From Burkholderiales bacterium (GTDB lineage Bacteria > Pseudomonadota > Gammaproteobacteria > Burkholderiales > Burkholderiaceae_D), in contig JAGWUK010000248.1 in the NCBI GenBank assembly GCA_028868455.1, positions 1 through 5,395 of the forward strand: a DNA stretch of 5,395 nucleotides, in the 5' to 3' direction. The translations under genes and the position numbers were made by a program. Positions within the stretch are counted from its first letter, which is position 1. The number at the start of each line of letters is the position of its first letter. Below are positions 4,082 to 5,395 of this stretch, piece by piece. The notes beneath the pieces were generated by a model. The model had not been told where the DNA came from. It saw only the letters and a list, made by a program, of their open reading frames with translations, and made no database searches.

Positions 4082-5332
4082 ATGTTTGCAAAAAACCATA
4101 CCCTCGCCAACGTTGATCCGGAATTGTTCGCAACGATCCAGAAAGAAAACGTCCGCCAGCAAGAACATATTGAACTGATCGCTTCAGAAAACTACTGCTC
4201 GCCAGCCGTCATGGAAGCACAAGGCTCCCAGCTCACCAACAAGTATGCAGAAGGCTATCCAGGCAAACGCTATTATGGTGGCTGCGAGCATGTTGACGTG
4301 GTCGAGCAACTGGCAATTGATCGTTTGAAACAATTGTTCGGCGCCAATTTTGCCAACGTCCAGCCCAATTCCGGCTCACAAGCCAATCAGGGCGTATTCT
4401 TTGCCCTGCTCAACCCTGGCGACACCATCATGGGCATGAGCCTGGCTGAAGGCGGCCACCTGACCCACGGGATGTCTTTAAACATGTCCGGCAAATGGTT
4501 CAATGTCGTTTCTTACGGCCTGAACGAACAAGAGGACATCGACTACGACGCAATGGAACGTCTGGCGCGTGAAAGCAAACCAAAACTGATTATCGCCGGC
4601 GCATCCGCATTTGCTCTGCGCATCGATTTCGAACGTTTCTCTAAAATCGCCAAAGAAGTCGGCGCCTATTTCATGGTAGACATGGCTCACTATGCGGGCT
4701 TGATCGCGGCAGGCGTGTATCCGAATCCAGTACCGTTTGCAGATGTCGTCACATCGACAACGCATAAAAGCCTGCGCGGCCCACGCGGCGGTATCATTCT
4801 GTCAAACGATGAAACCATTGCCAAAAAAATCAATTCTGCGATTTTCCCAGGCATCCAGGGCGGCCCTCTGATGCATGTGATCGCGGGCAAAGCAGTTGCA
4901 TTCAAAGAAGCACTGACACCAGAATTTAAAGCCTATCAGGAACAAGTCGTCAAAAACGCCGCGGCACTGGCGCAAACGCTGACAGAACGTGGCTTGCGTA
5001 TTGTTTCCGGCCGCACCGAATCGCACGTCATGCTGGTCGATTTACGTCCCAAAGGCCTGACCGGAAAAGAAGCGGAAGCAATTCTCGGGTCTGCTCACAT
5101 GACATGCAACAAAAATGGCATTCCTAACGACCCGCAAAAACCGATGATCACCAGCGGCATCCGCCTCGGCAGCCCTGCGATGACCACACGCGGCTTTAAA
5201 GAAGCAGAAGCGATTAAAGTCGGTAATCTGATCGCCGACGTTTTGGACAATCCAAACGATGCAGCAACCATTGAACGCGTCAAAGCGGAAGTCAAACAGT
5301 TGACCGATGCCTTCCCAGTCTATGAAGCGTAA
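4082..5332 (+). CDS. glyA: Serine hydroxymethyltransferase
   Basis: This is a complete 416-residue, PLP-dependent fold-type I enzyme; E. coli GlyA has 417 residues. It converts serine and tetrahydrofolate to glycine and 5,10-methylene-THF in the cytoplasm, the main entry of one-carbon units. Visible hallmarks are [11 protein letters not shown] near the N-terminus, [15 protein letters not shown] with Tyr55, Glu57 and Tyr65, NSGSQAN at 96-102, Asp200 and His203 in VDMAHYAGL, and Lys229 in [14 protein letters not shown], which forms the Schiff base with PLP. Arg361 in [14 protein letters not shown] binds the substrate carboxylate. The enzyme also cleaves L-allo-threonine. Expression is probably set by the upstream promoter and the ZTP riboswitch in its leader. 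The 63 bases after the stop contain no start of another gene that I can identify; in many related genomes nrdR follows, but it is not seen here. Confidence 0.98.
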   Translation: MFAKNHTLANVDPELFATIQKENVRQQEHIELIASENYCSPAVMEAQGSQLTNKYAEGYPGKRYYGGCEHVDVVEQLAIDRLKQLFGANFANVQPNSGSQANQGVFFALLNPGDTIMGMSLAEGGHLTHGMSLNMSGKWFNVVSYGLNEQEDIDYDAMERLARESKPKLIIAGASAFALRIDFERFSKIAKEVGAYFMVDMAHYAGLIAAGVYPNPVPFADVVTSTTHKSLRGPRGGIILSNDETIAKKINSAIFPGIQGGPLMHVIAGKAVAFKEALTPEFKAYQEQVVKNAAALAQTLTERGLRIVSGRTESHVMLVDLRPKGLTGKEAEAILGSAHMTCNKNGIPNDPQKPMITSGIRLGSPAMTTRGFKEAEAIKVGNLIADVLDNPNDAATIERVKAEVKQLTDAFPVYEA

Positions 5333-5379
5333 GCCTTCATAACCGCGCGATCGATAGCAATCAGTAGCAATAACGGCGC

Positions 5380-5395
5380 CACTCACTATTGAGTG
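5380..5395 (+). terminator. Inverted repeat after glyA, possible terminator cut by the window edge
   Basis: CACTCA (5380-5385) and TGAGTG (5390-5395) pair perfectly around CTAT. GGCGC precedes the left arm, so the stem could continue past the window edge if GCGCC follows. A T-run would need to lie outside the window, so the terminator call is only a suggestion. Confidence 0.4.

Noticed and set aside
3962..4168. Leftward 68-residue reading frame across the glyA leader and start
   Set aside because: It covers the riboswitch 3' domain and the glyA start, has no ribosome binding site or recognisable motif, and its sequence is explained by RNA structure and glyA coding.

Overview
The window looks like chromosomal DNA of a betaproteobacterium, most likely order Burkholderiales and possibly family Oxalobacteraceae. 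This rests on the protein sequences (TolQ/TolR, YbgC, GlyA), moderate base composition and gene order. The family placement is inference from memory, not from a search.

Layout. Positions 1-2648 hold a leftward gene row: ybgC (acyl-CoA thioesterase of the Tol-Pal cluster), tolQ, tolR, then the first 352 codons of a TamA-type outer-membrane assembly protein that runs off the left edge. In the usual cluster tolA, tolB and pal follow tolR; here the tamA-like gene starts 10 bases after the tolR stop. Positions 2649-2933 are an AT-rich intergenic region with several inverted repeats and weak promoter candidates for ybgC. Positions 2934-3686 (leftward) encode a YdfG-type short-chain dehydrogenase. 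Positions 3687-4081 are a divergent regulatory region without protein genes. It holds the start signals of ydfG, a good sigma-70-type promoter for glyA, and a ZTP (pfl) riboswitch in the glyA leader. Positions 4082-5332 (rightward) encode a complete serine hydroxymethyltransferase, GlyA. The last 63 bases hold a short direct repeat and an inverted repeat cut by the window edge that may be a terminator.

How the parts fit together. YbgC, TolQ and TolR belong to the envelope machinery that keeps the outer membrane attached during division, and TamA helps insert proteins into the outer membrane, so the left half is an envelope block. The right half concerns one-carbon and hydroxy-amino-acid metabolism. 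GlyA makes 5,10-methylene-THF from serine, and its leader RNA carries an aptamer for ZMP/ZTP, the alarm signal of folate (10-formyl-THF) shortage. YdfG enzymes oxidise serine and L-allo-threonine and reduce malonic semialdehyde, so a loose metabolic link with GlyA is possible.

The most noteworthy points are the riboswitch, with its enlarged internal insertion and unusual downstream region, and the tolR-tamA junction. I saw no mobile element, CRISPR array, tRNA or rRNA gene.
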